IMG/VR virus record: IMGVR_UViG_3300037247_000336
Location: 1 to 45,956 of that record
Reading direction: 5' to 3' (one strand)
Length of the DNA: 45,956 bases
Source: a virus
The notes below the pieces were generated by a model that was not told the DNA's origin, searched no databases, and saw only the letters and a list, made by a program, of their open reading frames with translations. The translations under genes and the position numbers were made by a program. Positions 31,628-38,423 of the stretch are shown here, one piece after another (position 1 is the first letter of the stretch; each line of letters begins with the position of its first letter).

Positions 31628-31804
31628 ATGCTGACACAACCTGACTATGACAGGATAGCTGAAGCACTCAACCGTGCTATGCACCGCACGCCAAGCGCCG
31701 GTAAGTTCCACGTCGGAGAGGCCGTGAAGGTACTGGCCTATGAGTTCAGCGCGGCTGACGTTCGGTTTGACATCGCCCGCTTCGTTGAATACTGCCTCAA
31801 GTAA
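31628..31804 (+). CDS. Hypothetical small protein (58 aa)
   Basis: 58 aa; ribosome site AGGAGAG 5 bases upstream. Helical with alternating charged and hydrophobic residues (YDRIAEALNRAMHR; HVGEAVKVLAYEFSAADVRF). Possibly a small DNA-binding helical bundle; no family recognised. Confidence 0.72.
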   Translation: MLTQPDYDRIAEALNRAMHRTPSAGKFHVGEAVKVLAYEFSAADVRFDIARFVEYCLK

Positions 31805-31816
31805 GGAGAGACAACC

Positions 31817-32101
31817 ATGCGTTATATCAGAGGAACCAAGTGTAAGGACGGAGACAAGCTCGACCTTAACACGCCAGTCGCAGAGCTGGAGGCTGGCTGT
31901 CTTATCCACAACCTGCCCTTCAAGAGCAAGGTCATTACATTCATGGGCTTAGAGACCACCCTCTACTGGTGCCTCCAATGTGACGAGAAGAGCATGCTCG
32001 GCACAGCTATAGTGTGCAGGGGAGAGAGTGAGAGCTTCCGGAAGGTAATGAAGGAGAGCCAACCTCGAAACAAAGGAGTTACCAATGGTAACAATACGTG
32101 A
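31817..32101 (+). CDS. Zinc-binding small protein, second type (CxxH...YWCxxC)
   Basis: 94 aa. C28-x2-H31 (GCLIHNLPF) and C52-x2-C55 (YWCLQCDEKS) form a likely zinc site. The same CxxH-x2-P/L ... LYWCxxCD plan is found in the next gene, showing a second small paralogous group. The C-terminal tail is charged. It overlaps the next start by 17 bases. Confidence 0.75.
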   Translation: MRYIRGTKCKDGDKLDLNTPVAELEAGCLIHNLPFKSKVITFMGLETTLYWCLQCDEKSMLGTAIVCRGESESFRKVMKESQPRNKGVTNGNNT

Positions 32102-32324
32102 GCTGACGAAGAAGTGCAGCGTTCACGGCACCCCACTCGCAAGCAAGCCGGTCGATGGCACGAAGGGCCAGATGGTAGGCCGTCTTTACTGGTGCCCCCT
32201 TTGCGATTGCTCCGGTCAGACCTCTGACGTAGCTGCCCTAACAGTGGTGCCAGAGATAGCAAGGCAGATAGCGAAGCGTGCCGACAAGATGAAGCGTATC
32301 AAGAAGTATGGACTCAAAGCGTGA
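32085..32324 (+). CDS. Zinc-binding small protein, second type
   Basis: 79 aa. C11-x2-H14 (KCSVHGTPLASK) and C37-x2-C40 (RLYWCPLCD) parallel the gene before it. The C-terminal half is a basic helix (IARQIAKRADKMKRIKKYG) suited to nucleic-acid binding. No terminal Trp. Confidence 0.78.
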   Translation: MVTIRELTKKCSVHGTPLASKPVDGTKGQMVGRLYWCPLCDCSGQTSDVAALTVVPEIARQIAKRADKMKRIKKYGLKA

Positions 32325-32332
32325 GGTGATAC

Positions 32333-32710
32333 ATGGGACACAACGCCAGTAACAAAGCACCAGGCAAGGCACACCGAGGGCACATCGCTGACTCTGCTCG
32401 GTGCATCAACAAGAAACAGGCACGTAAGGAGAGGCTTGGCACTCGCATGGCTGCTCGCCGCACACTCTGTCCTACCTGCTCCGGTCAGTTCAACCGATGC
32501 GAGTGGAAGCGTCACTCCCAACGCTGTAATCCCAAGAGAGGAAGTATGATACGATTCACACACGGCATAGAGACTGACGAACACGGCAAGCAGCACGATA
32601 TGACTCGTGCTGAGCTGGATGCCCTTGCTGAGACGTGCTCCACTGGTAAGGTGTGTATCCCTAAGAAGGCGGTGATACATGAAGATAGAAGACTGTCCTC
32701 TTTGTCCTAA
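32333..32710 (+). CDS. Basic protein with C2HC-type zinc finger
   Basis: 125 aa. Residues 44-64 hold CPTC followed by CEWKRHSQRC: C-x2-C-x-n-H-x3-C, a C2HC-like finger. The N-terminal half is very basic (INKKQARKERLGTRMAARR). The last 50 residues are less constrained and the gene overlaps the next by 32 bases. Likely a nucleic-acid-binding early protein. Confidence 0.72.
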   Translation: MGHNASNKAPGKAHRGHIADSARCINKKQARKERLGTRMAARRTLCPTCSGQFNRCEWKRHSQRCNPKRGSMIRFTHGIETDEHGKQHDMTRAELDALAETCSTGKVCIPKKAVIHEDRRLSSLS

Positions 32711-32876
32711 GCACCAGACCCCACTCAAACACGAGCGATTAGAGCAGCATACAGTAGTGTGGTGTGCTGACTGTCGTGAAGAGGAGGGGGGTAGAGGTGG
32801 AGAGGTATGGATGGGCCACATAGCTAATGAGGTGACACATGAAGAAAAGACCATTGTTTCTCGACGAGATAGATAG
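32679..32876 (+). CDS. Zinc-binding small protein, second type
   Basis: 65 aa. C6/C9 (CPLC), H12 and C29/C32 (WCADC) with HQTPLKHERLEQHTVVWC between them; related in plan to 31817-32101 and 32085-32324. Ribosome site GGTGAT lies 4 bases upstream of the ATG. The tail (EEEGGRGGEV) is acidic. It overlaps the following gene by 38 bases. Confidence 0.65.
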   Translation: MKIEDCPLCPKHQTPLKHERLEQHTVVWCADCREEEGGRGGEVWMGHIANEVTHEEKTIVSRRDR

Positions 32877-33033
32877 GTCGTGTCCTATCTCACAGGCATC
32901 TATGATGAAGGCTCTGATGGATGCCAAGCTACCTAAGAGGAGCTGGCTACGTCGTATGTGGTGGAGACTGACTGGTCGTGGCCCCCGCTACTATGTGAAT
33001 GGCAAGGAGTGTAGACATGAAGAATCGAACTGA
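32839..33033 (+). CDS. Mini-protein carrying a Walker B block like that of the MoxR ATPase
   Basis: 64 aa. Residues 4-34 (RPLFLDEIDRSCPISQASMM, then KALMDAKLPK) closely resemble residues 117-145 of the MoxR-like ATPase at 34610 (RILFLDEIDRIQPIAQSGML). No Walker A or other AAA+ part is present. The rest is basic and Trp rich (RSWLRRMWWRLTGRG). It may be a relic of duplication or a subunit mimic. Start has GGTGAC upstream. Confidence 0.65.
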   Translation: MKKRPLFLDEIDRSCPISQASMMKALMDAKLPKRSWLRRMWWRLTGRGPRYYVNGKECRHEESN

Positions 33034-33121
33034 AGTAGGTATCTTCGTCGGTGTCCTGCTACTACTAGGCATGACCATCCTTGAGTTCGCCCGCCTAGCT
33101 GTGCTGGCCTCCAACTTCTAG
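33017..33121 (+). CDS. Tiny membrane peptide (34 aa)
   Basis: 34 aa; one span at residues 7-24 (VGIFVGVLLLLGMTILEF). It starts inside the previous gene's end and stops 2 bases before the next ATG. Confidence 0.55.
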   Translation: MKNRTEVGIFVGVLLLLGMTILEFARLAVLASNF

Positions 33122-33123
33122 CC

Positions 33124-33324
33124 ATGAGGGATGAGGCAACTATAACCTTGTGGCCCGGCTGGGAGGGACAGTGTTGGGTAAGTATAATGCGGGAGCATAA
33201 GACTGGGCATAGAGATGGGCAACAACATGACCCGCCAGGTTACTCAGTACCACACTCTCTCACGAAACGAGGACACCATATCTATTGTTCCACTTGCTGT
33301 CGTGCGCGCGGTTGGTTATGGTAG
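33124..33324 (+). CDS. Zinc-ribbon micro-protein, copy 6 (degenerate first pair)
   Basis: 66 aa. C55/C58 (CSTC) with CRARGWLW-stop are conserved; the first pair is reduced to C17, but His-rich residues (H25, H29, H35, H44) could supply ligands. Positioned head to tail with copies 7 and 8. A perfect hairpin follows the stop (33334-33350). Confidence 0.78.
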   Translation: MRDEATITLWPGWEGQCWVSIMREHKTGHRDGQQHDPPGYSVPHSLTKRGHHIYCSTCCRARGWLW

Positions 33325-33333
33325 CCAGTAGGA

Positions 33334-33350
33334 GCGCCCCCAAAGGGCGC
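33334..33350 (+). promoter_or_regulatory. GC hairpin between zinc-ribbon genes
   Basis: GCGCCC (33334-33339), loop CCAAA, GGGCGC (33345-33350). No T-run follows. It could slow transcription or protect the message between copies 6 and 7. Confidence 0.45.
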
Positions 33351-33361
33351 GGTGCAGAAGG

Positions 33362-33553
33362 ATGGCTATGATAAAGCTAGACGCACTTACCTGTGCGAAG
33401 ATAGCTCGTCAGCTTGAAGGACATAAGTTCTTTAAGAGAGAGGAAAGTGGCTGTGATGTGTGTCAGAGACTAGTTTCTTTTGTACTTGAACAGAGACTAC
33501 ACCTCTGGTTCTTGTGTGAGTACCATGCGAGGGAGATAGGTATGCTGTGGTAA
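33362..33553 (+). CDS. Zinc-ribbon micro-protein, copy 7 (CxxH form)
   Basis: 63 aa. Ligands C31/C34 (CDVC) and C52/H55 (CEYH), then AREIGMLW-stop. The N-terminal helix contains LTCAKIARQLEGHKFF. Its last bases CTGTGGTAA contain the GTG start of copy 8. Confidence 0.86.
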   Translation: MAMIKLDALTCAKIARQLEGHKFFKREESGCDVCQRLVSFVLEQRLHLWFLCEYHAREIGMLW

Positions 33554-33717
33554 GCAAAGATAGCGAAGTTGGTCTATCCAGGGTATTTTACGAGGGGTTC
33601 CCATGCCTTGCTTGTCGAGAATATCTAGTGGTGGGACATATGTATTATCAAGTAACTAGAGATCCGAGCCACTATCTCTGCATCGACTGTGCCCGTGAGC
33701 AGGGACTAATATGGTGA
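33547..33717 (+). CDS. Zinc-ribbon micro-protein, copy 8 (GTG start)
   Basis: 56 aa from GTG 33547, nested in the Trp-stop of copy 7; no ATG gives the full domain. Ligands C20/C23 (CLAC) and C45/C48 (CIDC), then AREQGLIW-stop. The family signature and tight nesting make the unusual start credible. Confidence 0.82.
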   Translation: MVSKDSEVGLSRVFYEGFPCLACREYLVVGHMYYQVTRDPSHYLCIDCAREQGLIW

Positions 33718-33738
33718 GTACCCCACAGCTCTCGCCTT

Positions 33739-33776
33739 CTTACCCTTTGGTGGGTAAGATGCTTTCTATCACCAAA
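33739..33776 (+). promoter_or_regulatory. Two mutually exclusive hairpins before copy 9
   Basis: CTTACCC (33739-33745) can pair with GGGTAAG (33752-33758), or the overlapping TTTGGTG (33746-33752) can pair with CACCAAA (33770-33776). Both stems are perfect 7-mers and cannot form together. This could be an attenuator-like switch or chance. Confidence 0.4.
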
Positions 33777-33830
33777 AGGTTGCCTACTTTCTAAGTTTAT
33801 TTCATCGCTATTGATTCCAAAGGAGTTACG

Positions 33831-34004
33831 ATGAGTGTGCCCGACAGTGTGGTGTTGGAGTTTCTTGCACGCTATGATTGGAAGTTTAATCTCGTTGAGG
33901 TTAAAGCTATTTGTGACTGGTGTGAGTGGCGAGAGAGAGGGCTAAGAGTACACATGCCTGACCTATGTGAAGGCTGCGCAAAGAGGATAGGACTACTGTG
34001 GTAA
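33831..34004 (+). CDS. Zinc-ribbon micro-protein, copy 9
   Basis: 57 aa from ATG 33831 with AAAGGAG 5 bases upstream, one of the few family members with its own strong ribosome site. Ligands C28/C31 (CDWC) and C46/C49 (CEGC), then AKRIGLLW-stop. Confidence 0.87.
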   Translation: MSVPDSVVLEFLARYDWKFNLVEVKAICDWCEWRERGLRVHMPDLCEGCAKRIGLLW

Positions 34005-34014
34005 GGAGACTCCG

Positions 34015-34179
34015 ATGAACCATGACTGGCTGTTGTTTCTCATACTAGGCCACCTGTTGCTAGTGGACGGAGAGCGTAAGCTGAAGAAGAAAGATTGGAC
34101 TGCCGGGCTAGATATGTTGTTTGCTCTAGCCTGCCTAGTCGTAGGTGTACTACACCTTTTCGGAGCTATCCATGACTGA
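34015..34179 (+). CDS. Small membrane protein, two spans (54 aa)
   Basis: 54 aa. Hydrophobic stretches at 5-16 (WLLFLILGHLLL) and 32-50 (MLFALACLVVGVLHLFGA) are separated by a basic loop (GERKLKKKD). AAGGAG precedes the start. Its end overlaps the next ATG by 8 bases. Confidence 0.65.
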   Translation: MNHDWLLFLILGHLLLVDGERKLKKKDWTAGLDMLFALACLVVGVLHLFGAIHD

Positions 34180-34381
34180 CTGTGCCATGCCGACCTGCTT
34201 CACGCCTGCCGTGCCCCGCTCTCAGTGGTGCTCTGCCCACTCATTGATGCGTCAGCGAGTGCGTGCATACATGACCGAGGCAGAGAGCGACACGACTAGC
34301 AAGCCCACCCTGCCCACCACTGACACCCGCATCCACATCCTCTCCACTCTACGTGAGTGGCTCACGCGTATCCGCCAATGA
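34172..34381 (+). CDS. Small C3H zinc-binding protein
   Basis: 69 aa from ATG 34172; the upstream in-frame ATG lies within the membrane protein gene. C4-x4-C9-x10-C20-x2-H23 (CAMPTCFTPAVPRSQWCSAH) is a compact metal site of a type frequent in small phage proteins. The remainder is a Thr/Arg-rich helix. The stop overlaps the next start (ATGA). Confidence 0.75.
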   Translation: MTDCAMPTCFTPAVPRSQWCSAHSLMRQRVRAYMTEAESDTTSKPTLPTTDTRIHILSTLREWLTRIRQ

Positions 34382-34590
34382 CCGCCGCTCACAAAGAGCT
34401 AATGCTCCGGTACATTAAACAGTGCTCAGGAGAAGTAGAGATTAGGGGTGACTGCGACGTGTGCTGGGCAGAACGGCCAAGCGCCAGGCAAACATTGGAA
34501 AGCTACCTTGATGATGGAGAAGGGAGCCTCACTAGGCTTACTCCTATCTTATGTCCTGACCACGGCAGAGAGCTAGGTGTAGTATGGTAA
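34378..34590 (+). CDS. Zinc-ribbon micro-protein, copy 10 (CxxH form)
   Basis: 70 aa from ATG 34378, coupled by ATGA. Ligands C26/C29 (CDVC) and C59/H62 (CPDH), then GRELGVVW-stop. Directly precedes the MoxR-like ATPase gene. Confidence 0.86.
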   Translation: MTAAHKELMLRYIKQCSGEVEIRGDCDVCWAERPSARQTLESYLDDGEGSLTRLTPILCPDHGRELGVVW

Positions 34591-34609
34591 CTCTAAAGGA
34601 GAGGTGACG

Positions 34610-35698
34610 ATGGCAACGACGAAGAAGAAACAACCAGAGACACTCACCACGCACAACCTGTACCAAACCACGGTGTCAGGCTATCAGGCGGTGGTCGAGC
34701 GGATGATTACCAATCTGCCGCCTGCCAAGTGCCCCGCCATGATAGCCATTGGGGCGGTGGGCATCGGCAAGACAGAGGCGGTCTACTCTCTGTTCCACAA
34801 CCTGAAGGAGAAGGGTGTCGTTAAGTCCCTTAGTGTCAGGCATTTGAGCCAAGTCCATCCACTCGACACAGGTGGTGTCGGCATTGACCCGGAGACTCGC
34901 ACCATGTACTTCGCCAAGCCGCCATTGGTGGATGACGTGATGGGTAAGCCCGGCCCGCGCATCCTGTTCCTTGATGAGATTGACCGCATCCAACCCATTG
35001 CACAGTCGGGCATGCTCCAGGTCTTGAGCGAGAAGAAGCTCAACGGCTTCGACTTGGAGGATACCTACGTCATCGGAGCGGGCAACGCATGGCACGCGCA
35101 GTACACCTTCGAGATGGACAAAGCCTTTGCCTCTCGCCCCATCATCATGCACATTGAAACGTCCGTCAGTTCGTGGCTGCATTGGGCGCTCGACCACGGA
35201 GTCCACGAGTCAGTCATCACCGCCATCCAGTTAGCCCCGGACATCCTGAACCAGCATGATGACTTCAAGGACACTGACCTACTGAAGGTAGCTGACCCCC
35301 GTGCATGGACAAACTTCTCTCATGCCCTGAACCACAAAGCAGCAGGCCCTCCTGACGCAGCCATGTTCGTTGGCGAGAACGCAGGCCGCAAGTACCAACG
35401 CTACTACCAATTCCGCAACGACTACAGCGAGCTAATCGACCAGCTTCTCAACGGCAAGCCCGTCGAAACCGACGACCCCAACCTCCTACTCGCTGTCTAT
35501 CTCACCGCCGCCGGTCAAGTGACCAAGATACCCCAAGCCTACAAGTTCCTCACTCTAGCCAAGAAGCAGATAGGTGACGAGAAGAGCTACATCGTAGGCC
35601 GCCTGCTCACGTACCGCATCCCAACCACGGAGCTACTGAAGGACGAGAAGATTAAGAAGTTGCACCATCTGTTCCTTGAGAAGTACAAAGGAGAGTAA
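34610..35698 (+). CDS. MoxR-like AAA+ ATPase
   Basis: 362 aa from ATG 34610 (AAGGAGAGG upstream; GTG 34604 is the alternative). Walker A GAVGIGKT (48-55), Walker B ILFLDEID (118-125), followed by RIQPIAQSGMLQVLSE and a sensor region (VIGAGNAWHAQYTF). MoxR ATPases act as chaperone or remodelling engines with a von Willebrand A-type partner, which is encoded two genes downstream. Confidence 0.9.
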   Translation: MATTKKKQPETLTTHNLYQTTVSGYQAVVERMITNLPPAKCPAMIAIGAVGIGKTEAVYSLFHNLKEKGVVKSLSVRHLSQVHPLDTGGVGIDPETRTMYFAKPPLVDDVMGKPGPRILFLDEIDRIQPIAQSGMLQVLSEKKLNGFDLEDTYVIGAGNAWHAQYTFEMDKAFASRPIIMHIETSVSSWLHWALDHGVHESVITAIQLAPDILNQHDDFKDTDLLKVADPRAWTNFSHALNHKAAGPPDAAMFVGENAGRKYQRYYQFRNDYSELIDQLLNGKPVETDDPNLLLAVYLTAAGQVTKIPQAYKFLTLAKKQIGDEKSYIVGRLLTYRIPTTELLKDEKIKKLHHLFLEKYKGE

Positions 35699-35699
35699 G

Positions 35700-35819
35700 A
35701 TGATTGATACTGTGATGGCTTGGTGCGGCATCATCCTAGTCGTGATGCTAACGGCGTTAGTGGTAGGTTTGTTGATGCTTTTGTCGAAGATGCTTTGGAA
35801 AGCATGGAGAGATATATGA
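35700..35819 (+). CDS. Tiny membrane peptide (39 aa)
   Basis: 39 aa sharing bases with neither neighbour upstream and overlapping the next ATG by 4 bases (ATGA). One span: residues 10-29 (GIILVVMLTALVVGLLMLL), basic C-terminus. It sits between the MoxR ATPase and its VWA partner, so it could anchor that pair to the membrane (inference). Confidence 0.6.
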   Translation: MIDTVMAWCGIILVVMLTALVVGLLMLLSKMLWKAWRDI

Positions 35820-37003
35820 ATCACGAACTGATGGAGCAGATTAAGAAGTGGCGTCGGGGAGTGTGTAAGGCTATACCTGCCTTCGATGCCATCCTCTACG
35901 CTGCCACCTATGAAGAGGATGAGTCCGTTGGCACCATTGGCATCAACAACAACACCCTCAAGATTAGGGTCAACCCCAAGTTCACCGCCACTCAGAAGGA
36001 AGCCGACAACACCTTCATCCTAGCTCACGAGGCAGCCCACTTTCTATGCGACCACCTTCGCCGGGGCCAGGCCATGAAGCGTCAAGAGGGTGACGACTAC
36101 CGGCATGACCTCTATTCGACAGCCGCTGAGCATGCCGTCAATGCCTTGGTCGAGAGTCTGTCCAGCTGGCGCACCCCGTCCGGTGGAGTCGAGCCCAAAG
36201 AAGGATGGAAGATGCTCTCCACTGAGGAGATATACAAGGAGTTGAAGAAAGACCCGGCCAACAAGCTCCCGCCCGTGCTGTGCCTGTGCGGCGGGGATGG
36301 GAAGGACGGGGATGGCAAGCCCCAGACAGGCGTGGCTCAGATGATAGCTGAACAGGCGAGAGAGGCAGCCACCAAGACTCTTCAAGAAGGCACAGGTGGT
36401 CAACCACCTGGCGACCAAGTAGGTGAGCTACGTCAGCTACTCCTTGACAGGATGGGCCTGACCAAGCCACCTGATTGGCGGCGTCAACTAGCCCGCTACT
36501 TGACCGCGCTCGACACCAACTGCAAGCACTTCGACGTGCGCTCCATCTACCGCCGTGCCATGTGCGACGGGCGCAACATGGTGCTGCCCAACCTAGCCAG
36601 CGACACCATAGCCCGTAGGTTCGCCCTGTCCCTCGATAACAGTGGCTCCGTGTGCGACGAGATGTTCTCCCAAATACTAGGCACCGTCCACTCCGCCACT
36701 CAACAGCTAGGCTTCAAGGAACTCTACGTCTATCACTTCACCTGTGCCATCATCAAGCGCCTCCGCCTGACTACAGCCAGTCAAATCAAGAAGATAACTC
36801 GTGAAGGCAGCGGCGGCACGGACATCCACGAAGTAGACAGGCAAGCCAAGCAAGACGCTTGCATGTTCAACATCATAGTCACCGACGGCTACGTCGAGTG
36901 GCTCTCCCGCTATGCCGTGCCTACCCTAGTAGTCCTGACCGTCGAGGATGTGCAGCCACCACCCAAAGTCCATAACCTAATCGGGGTGGTGTATGTCTTG
37001 TAA
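35816..37003 (+). CDS. VWA-like putative metallopeptidase (MoxR partner)
   Basis: 395 aa from ATG 35816 (ATGA coupling; GGAGAG upstream). Residues 71-75 are HEAAH with H80 nearby, a zinc-metallopeptidase motif. Residues 274-278 (DNSGS) form a VWA metal-ion site, and DGYVEWL follows near the end. A Gly/Asp/Pro-rich linker (160-200) separates the two halves. This is the DUF2201-type architecture commonly paired with MoxR ATPases in phages and bacteria. Confidence 0.85.
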   Translation: MNHELMEQIKKWRRGVCKAIPAFDAILYAATYEEDESVGTIGINNNTLKIRVNPKFTATQKEADNTFILAHEAAHFLCDHLRRGQAMKRQEGDDYRHDLYSTAAEHAVNALVESLSSWRTPSGGVEPKEGWKMLSTEEIYKELKKDPANKLPPVLCLCGGDGKDGDGKPQTGVAQMIAEQAREAATKTLQEGTGGQPPGDQVGELRQLLLDRMGLTKPPDWRRQLARYLTALDTNCKHFDVRSIYRRAMCDGRNMVLPNLASDTIARRFALSLDNSGSVCDEMFSQILGTVHSATQQLGFKELYVYHFTCAIIKRLRLTTASQIKKITREGSGGTDIHEVDRQAKQDACMFNIIVTDGYVEWLSRYAVPTLVVLTVEDVQPPPKVHNLIGVVYVL

Positions 37004-37223
37004 AGATGGGCCGTGGAAGATAGAAGCCGTAGGCACAGTCCATCAAAGATGGCTTACCTATGCGGGCAGGTCTCAACATCCAGCTCATTGTTTCTGGTGT
37101 AAAGCACAGCAAACGGATCCTAATTCTCTACTCATTAGTGTACGATACGAGAGCGATTTCAATTTCAGGGCGGCGGGGTGGTTTTGTGAGTCGTGTGCCA
37201 GAGAGAGGAATTTGATATGGTGA
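36993..37223 (+). CDS. Zinc-ribbon micro-protein, copy 11
   Basis: 76 aa overlapping the VWA gene end by 11 bases. Ligands C33/C36 (CFWC) and C65/C68 (CESC), then ARERNLIW-stop; Asn replaces the usual Gly. Its ATATGGTGA end contains the start codon of copy 12. Confidence 0.87.
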   Translation: MSCKDGPWKIEAVGTVHQRWLTYAGRSQHPAHCFWCKAQQTDPNSLLISVRYESDFNFRAAGWFCESCARERNLIW

Positions 37224-37426
37224 AAGAGACTGTCTATACAAGTCTCCCTAATGATAGGATTTTCCGAGCCAAGCTTCGGCCAGGTGAAAGGCTCGATGTG
37301 TGGATTTGCTCTCAGTGTCAGCAGGACAAGACTTACACATTCTCCTACCAGCTCAGAAAGCCAGTGAGTTGGGAGAAAAGCTGGTGGTGTGAGGATTGTG
37401 TGCGAAAGGCAGGCTTGATATGGTAG
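37217..37426 (+). CDS. Zinc-ribbon micro-protein, copy 12
   Basis: 69 aa from the ATG nested in the end of copy 11. Ligands C31/C34 (CSQC) and C58/C61 (CEDC), then VRKAGLIW-stop. A sigma70 promoter begins two bases after its stop. Confidence 0.87.
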   Translation: MVKETVYTSLPNDRIFRAKLRPGERLDVWICSQCQQDKTYTFSYQLRKPVSWEKSWWCEDCVRKAGLIW

Positions 37427-37427
37427 C

Positions 37428-37456
37428 TTGACATTCTATTCATAGTGTGCTATACT
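37428..37456 (+). promoter_or_regulatory. Promoter of the RecB/Cas4-like gene (leaderless)
   Basis: TTGACA (37428-37433), 17-base spacer, TATACT (37451-37456). The ATG at 37463 falls where transcription should start (7 bases after the -10), so the message is predicted to be leaderless or nearly so. Confidence 0.82.
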
Positions 37457-37462
37457 GCCACT

Positions 37463-38269
37463 ATGAATCTGGACTTCTCCAGGTACGACAGCTTCCACCG
37501 CAACATGGAGAAGTACCGCATACACTACGAGCTGAACCTCTCCCCTGCCATTCCTAACTACTACCTCCAGCGTGGCATAGCCTTCCATCTCATGCTAGAG
37601 TACCACACCAAAGGCAGGAAGGCAGGTGAGATAGACCTGCTTGTGGCGAGAGAGGTACAAGATGCTAAAGCTATTACTGCTGCTAAGAGGATGTTTGCCC
37701 ATTGGCTACAACGCTATAACCCTAGGGGCCCCACCACCCTCGCCAGCGAACCGGAGTTTAGGCAGCAACTTCCCAACTCCCCCCACTATATCTGTGGTAA
37801 GATAGACCAGATACTAGAGATAGACGGACGCCAATGGGTCGGCGAAGTAAAAACTACTAACGTCCGCAACACCTTCGCCAAAGTCAGCGCCCAATGGACA
37901 ACGCGCAAGCAAGCCGAGTTCGAGTTGATAGGTGCCCAAGCTCTAGGTTACAAACCATTGGGCTTGCTTGTGCGTACTGTCGTAGAGTCCTCACCGCCTG
38001 TGATATGGGAGCTGGTCGTCAAGCGCACCGAGTACCAGCTAGAGCTGATGCGGCTGGCTGTCCACCAGACCTGCGAGATGATAGAGTTCATGCGTCGCAC
38101 CTTCGGCATAGACCAGCCGTGGCCCCACTCTGAGAACTCGTGGCCGTGCATGAACAAGGAGAAGTGTGAATATGGAAAAATCTGTGGCATCAGCAGACCG
38201 GAGCAAGATACTAGCGGCTTCAAGCAGCGCGAAGAGCATCTCACAATCCTTCGTAGTACTCCAGACTAG
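37463..38269 (+). CDS. PD-(D/E)XK nuclease, RecB/Cas4-like
   Basis: 268 aa from ATG 37463. His42 in GIAFH, Asp115 in GKIDQI and Glu128/Lys130 in GEVKT form the RecB-family nuclease core. A C-terminal CMNKEKCEYGKIC cluster gives three cysteines as in Fe-S Cas4/AddB-like nucleases; a fourth may be C111. It probably works with the Sak4-like ATPase and DEDD exonuclease in replication or recombination. A GTG/ATG 18 bases upstream overlaps the promoter and is rejected. Confidence 0.85.
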   Translation: MNLDFSRYDSFHRNMEKYRIHYELNLSPAIPNYYLQRGIAFHLMLEYHTKGRKAGEIDLLVAREVQDAKAITAAKRMFAHWLQRYNPRGPTTLASEPEFRQQLPNSPHYICGKIDQILEIDGRQWVGEVKTTNVRNTFAKVSAQWTTRKQAEFELIGAQALGYKPLGLLVRTVVESSPPVIWELVVKRTEYQLELMRLAVHQTCEMIEFMRRTFGIDQPWPHSENSWPCMNKEKCEYGKICGISRPEQDTSGFKQREEHLTILRSTPD

Positions 38270-38288
38270 CAATGAGCCTGTCAGAGGA

Positions 38289-38420
38289 ATGGTGTGGCAA
38301 GCTCAATGCTGCAAGCGTGCCGTGCCTTATCCATTCTCTTACATACAACTCTTAGATGACAACCTAGAGTATCCGTGGCTTTGCATGGACTGTGCTCGCA
38401 AGCATGGCCTGATATGGTGA
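38289..38420 (+). CDS. Zinc-ribbon micro-protein, copy 13 (shortest)
   Basis: 43 aa from ATG 38289 with AGAGGA just upstream; the frame is open to 38166, but that would overlap the nuclease gene by 100 bases. First pair is the adjacent C7/C8, second C32/C35 (CMDC), then ARKHGLIW-stop. The first site may use C7 or C8 plus another ligand. Confidence 0.75.
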   Translation: MVWQAQCCKRAVPYPFSYIQLLDDNLEYPWLCMDCARKHGLIW

Positions 38421-38423
38421 CGT

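Noticed and set aside
32333-32710. HNH homing endonuclease in the Cys/His-rich small gene
   Set aside because: The CxxC...H...C cluster lacks the HNH beta-beta-alpha His/Asn pattern; a C2HC-type finger is the more modest reading.
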